Source: an uncultured Muribaculaceae bacterium (GTDB lineage: Bacteria > Bacteroidota > Bacteroidia > Bacteroidales > Muribaculaceae). Taken from it: a stretch of DNA of 15,515 nt. The translations under genes and the position numbers were made by a program. The DNA is taken from the NCBI GenBank assembly GCA_910579605.1, contig CAJTUG010000043.1:1-15515 (forward strand), read 5' to 3'. This document shows positions 14,155 through 15,515 of the stretch, piece by piece (the first letter of the stretch is position 1; each line of letters opens with the position of its first letter). Under the pieces are notes generated by a model, which worked only from the letters and a program-made list of their open reading frames with translations, made no database searches and was not told the DNA's origin.

Positions 14155-15102
14155 TTATTCATTCTTTTTTAAAAAATCAAATATCAAATGGTAGTATTCA
14201 TTGCGAACAGACTTGTTTGACAATGCTAAATCGTGCAATCCGTTTTTTATATGCTTTATGGTGACGTTCGTGCCCAGGTGATGTGCTGCAGAAGATATTT
14301 TCTTTATATCTAAAACAGCATCTGCATTCCGGAAAACATCCATTGAATCGTTGTTTTTTGCTGAACGAGAGGATGTCAGGACTAATATCGGTACTTTTAT
14401 GTTTGCGCCTTTACGAATCTGTCGTTGACCGGTTTCAATAGCTCTGATCCAGGCTGCATCTACATCTGGCAGTTGGTCTGGTTTCCATGATGGGTTGTAT
14501 TCCCATTCACCTCCATATATTTTGCGGAGACTTTGCGCATATCTTGTGTCTTTTGGTTGAGGTATGATGATATTTGGGAAAAAACGTCCAATGAGGGCTA
14601 TTACCGGAATTAACAAACGAAGATACCAAGGTAAATTCCATGCAAGAAAGGGACTGTTGAGCAAAAGGACGCTAATTAAAGAATCGGGGTGTCTGCTCAT
14701 ATATAAAGAAGCCGTCAAGCCTCCTGTTGAGTGACCTAATAGAGCGCATTCTTTTATGCCGTCTAATTTCATTAGGTCTACGGCAGCTTGTATGTCTGGG
14801 AAATATTCATCAAGATTTCTTACTTGAAAAAATTGCTGTCCGCTTATATATGAACGCCCATATTTGCGTAAGTCTACCGCATAAAAATTATATCCGTGTT
14901 CATTGCATATCTCACCGAATTCAGCTTGAAGATAATAGTCGCTGAACCCATGGATATAAAGAATTGCTTTGTTGCTGAACTTATTTGTTTTTCTTCGAAT
15001 GATTGAAGAACGAACGTTACCTGCGTAGTCGTCGGGATGCTTGATTGTGGCGCATTCATAATAATTGCCAAGAATGTCGGATTCCCATTTAGGATAAGTC
15101 AT
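14155..15102 (-). CDS. Alpha/beta hydrolase, serine aminopeptidase S33/lysophospholipase-like
   Basis: A 315-residue cytoplasmic alpha/beta hydrolase of the type annotated as Hydrolase_4 or monoacylglycerol lipase-like. Visible elements: the oxyanion segment YIHGFSDYY (49-57), VDLRKYGRS (76-84), the nucleophile elbow LGHSTGG with Ser125, and His290 in GLHDLALS. The acid residue is not certain: the region after strand 6 reads VLTSSRSAKNNDSMDVFRNADAV (241-263), where Asp252 or Asp261 could serve; relatives place it near here. Between 150 and 230 is a lid-like insertion rich in Trp, Pro and Leu (WNLPWYLRLLIPV). No signal peptide. It stands alone with the cvpA operon 260 bases away on the same strand. 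Substrate unknown, perhaps a lipid or ester. Confidence 0.88.
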   Translation of the reverse strand: MTYPKWESDILGNYYECATIKHPDDYAGNVRSSIIRRKTNKFSNKAILYIHGFSDYYLQAEFGEICNEHGYNFYAVDLRKYGRSYISGQQFFQVRNLDEYFPDIQAAVDLMKLDGIKECALLGHSTGGLTASLYMSRHPDSLISVLLLNSPFLAWNLPWYLRLLIPVIALIGRFFPNIIIPQPKDTRYAQSLRKIYGGEWEYNPSWKPDQLPDVDAAWIRAIETGQRQIRKGANIKVPILVLTSSRSAKNNDSMDVFRNADAVLDIKKISSAAHHLGTNVTIKHIKNGLHDLALSNKSVRNEYYHLIFDFLKKNE

Positions 15103-15128
15103 AGTAATTAAATCTTAGAATACAATTG

Positions 15129-15136
15129 CAAATATC
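15129..15136 (-). promoter_or_regulatory. Possible -7 box for the hydrolase gene
   Basis: The minus strand reads GATATTTG, a 7 of 8 match to TAnnTTTG, 26 bases before the hydrolase ATG. The -33 region is TTATT-like and weak. Confidence 0.35.
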
Positions 15137-15393
15137 GGAATAATTAGATTAATATTAATAAAATAATTGCCATATTATTGAGTGTATTTGGGCGGAATTA
15201 TTCAATTGTAGATTTAATTTCCAGACTTGGAGTAGGGGAGTGGAGATATGTGTTTTTGGGTATATTAAAAATCTGATTTTTTATAATTGCGACAGAGCGT
15301 GGTGTAAGTTTTTGTAAATCAATGCGAAAAATTTAAGTCTAATTAGGAAGATTGAAATAATTAAAAAAAATATGCAAAAAAATGCTTGAAAAA

Positions 15394-15425
15394 TTTGCAC
15401 AGTAAAAAAATAATGTCTAACTTTG
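15394..15425 (+). promoter_or_regulatory. tRNA-Lys promoter (-33 TTTG and -7 TAACTTTG)
   Basis: TTTG at 15394-15397 and TAACTTTG at 15418-15425 are 20 bases apart. Both match the Bacteroidetes housekeeping consensus exactly. Transcription should start near 15432, about 34 bases before the mature tRNA. Confidence 0.9.
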
Positions 15426-15465
15426 CATCGCTTTTGAGGGATAACACCTTCCTAAGTCACTCGGA

Positions 15466-15515
15466 GATTCGCTAGCTCAGCTGGTAGAGCACAACACTTT
15501 TAATGTTGGGGTCCT
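15466..15515 (+). tRNA. tRNA-Lys (anticodon UUU), 5' part, cut by window edge
   Basis: The acceptor strand GATTCGC (15466-15472) is followed by TA, the D-arm GCTC-AGCTGGTA-GAGC (15475-15490), the anticodon stem CAACA/TGTTG and loop CTTTTAA (15497-15503), which gives anticodon TTT at 15499-15501. The variable loop GGGTC follows and the sequence stops two bases into the T arm. The 3' acceptor strand and any further tRNA genes lie outside the window. Confidence 0.96.

Larger units (their letters stand above)
15103..15465. other. Non-coding stretch before tRNA-Lys
   Basis: This 363-base AT-rich stretch holds no credible protein gene on either strand. It contains a weak promoter for the hydrolase gene at its left end and the strong tRNA promoter at 15394-15425. 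The middle part (about 15140-15390) shows no feature I can support. Confidence 0.7.

Noticed and set aside
1..15515. Mobile elements, phage genes, CRISPR arrays, toxin-antitoxin or defence systems
   Set aside because: No transposase, integrase, repeat-spacer array or defence-type domain was seen; all larger frames fit housekeeping or envelope families.

Overview
The window looks like chromosomal DNA of a member of the Bacteroidota, most likely order Bacteroidales. Promoters match the TTTG / TAnnTTTG pattern rather than TTGACA/TATAAT. Start codons lack clear Shine-Dalgarno sequences. The gene order cvpA-sufBCDS and the form of the Fe-superoxide dismutase, Ndk and DusB proteins are typical of that order. 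Genus cannot be decided from the sequence alone.

Layout, left to right. (1) 1-283, minus: N-terminal part of an iron superoxide dismutase that runs off the left edge. (2) 424-1999, minus: ndk (nucleoside diphosphate kinase) followed by a secreted M23/LysM cell-wall peptidase, ending in a strong intrinsic terminator at 424-455. (3) 2249-3541, plus: a Bcr/CflA-type MFS exporter. (4) 3542-3894: a 353-base non-coding stretch with two consensus-like -7 boxes and an intrinsic-terminator-like hairpin. One promoter serves dusB; the other would make an RNA of only about 60 nt. (5) 3895-7056, plus: a tightly packed run of dusB, a secreted GIN-domain (DUF2807-like) protein and a polysaccharide flippase, with overlapping ends. 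(6) 7053-8000, minus: a CAP10/GT90 glycosyltransferase, convergent with the flippase. (7) 8117-8536, plus: a small Tyr/Gly- then Pro-rich lipoprotein. (8) 8533-13894, minus: cvpA-sufB-sufC-sufD-sufS, read from one promoter at 13917-13924. (9) 13895-14154: a non-coding gap with a duplicated AT-rich element. (10) 14155-15102, minus: an alpha/beta hydrolase. (11) 15103-15515: a non-coding stretch, a very good promoter, and the 5' two thirds of a tRNA-Lys(UUU) gene cut by the right edge.

How the genes fit together. The Suf genes give an iron-sulfur assembly line: SufS takes sulfur from cysteine and SufBCD is the scaffold with its ATPase. SufE/SufU and SufA are absent here, and the operon ends directly at the convergent lipoprotein gene, so any sulfur-transfer partner must lie elsewhere. 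The flippase and the GT90 enzyme both point to envelope glycan work. The remaining genes are mostly housekeeping.

I did not find a phage, transposon, CRISPR array or a clear new defence system. The items most worth a second look are the short promoter-to-terminator unit before dusB, the GIN-domain/flippase coupling, the cysteine-rich tail of SufD, the duplicated element at 13992-14085, and the two convergent gene pairs that share the same TTAA as both stop codons.
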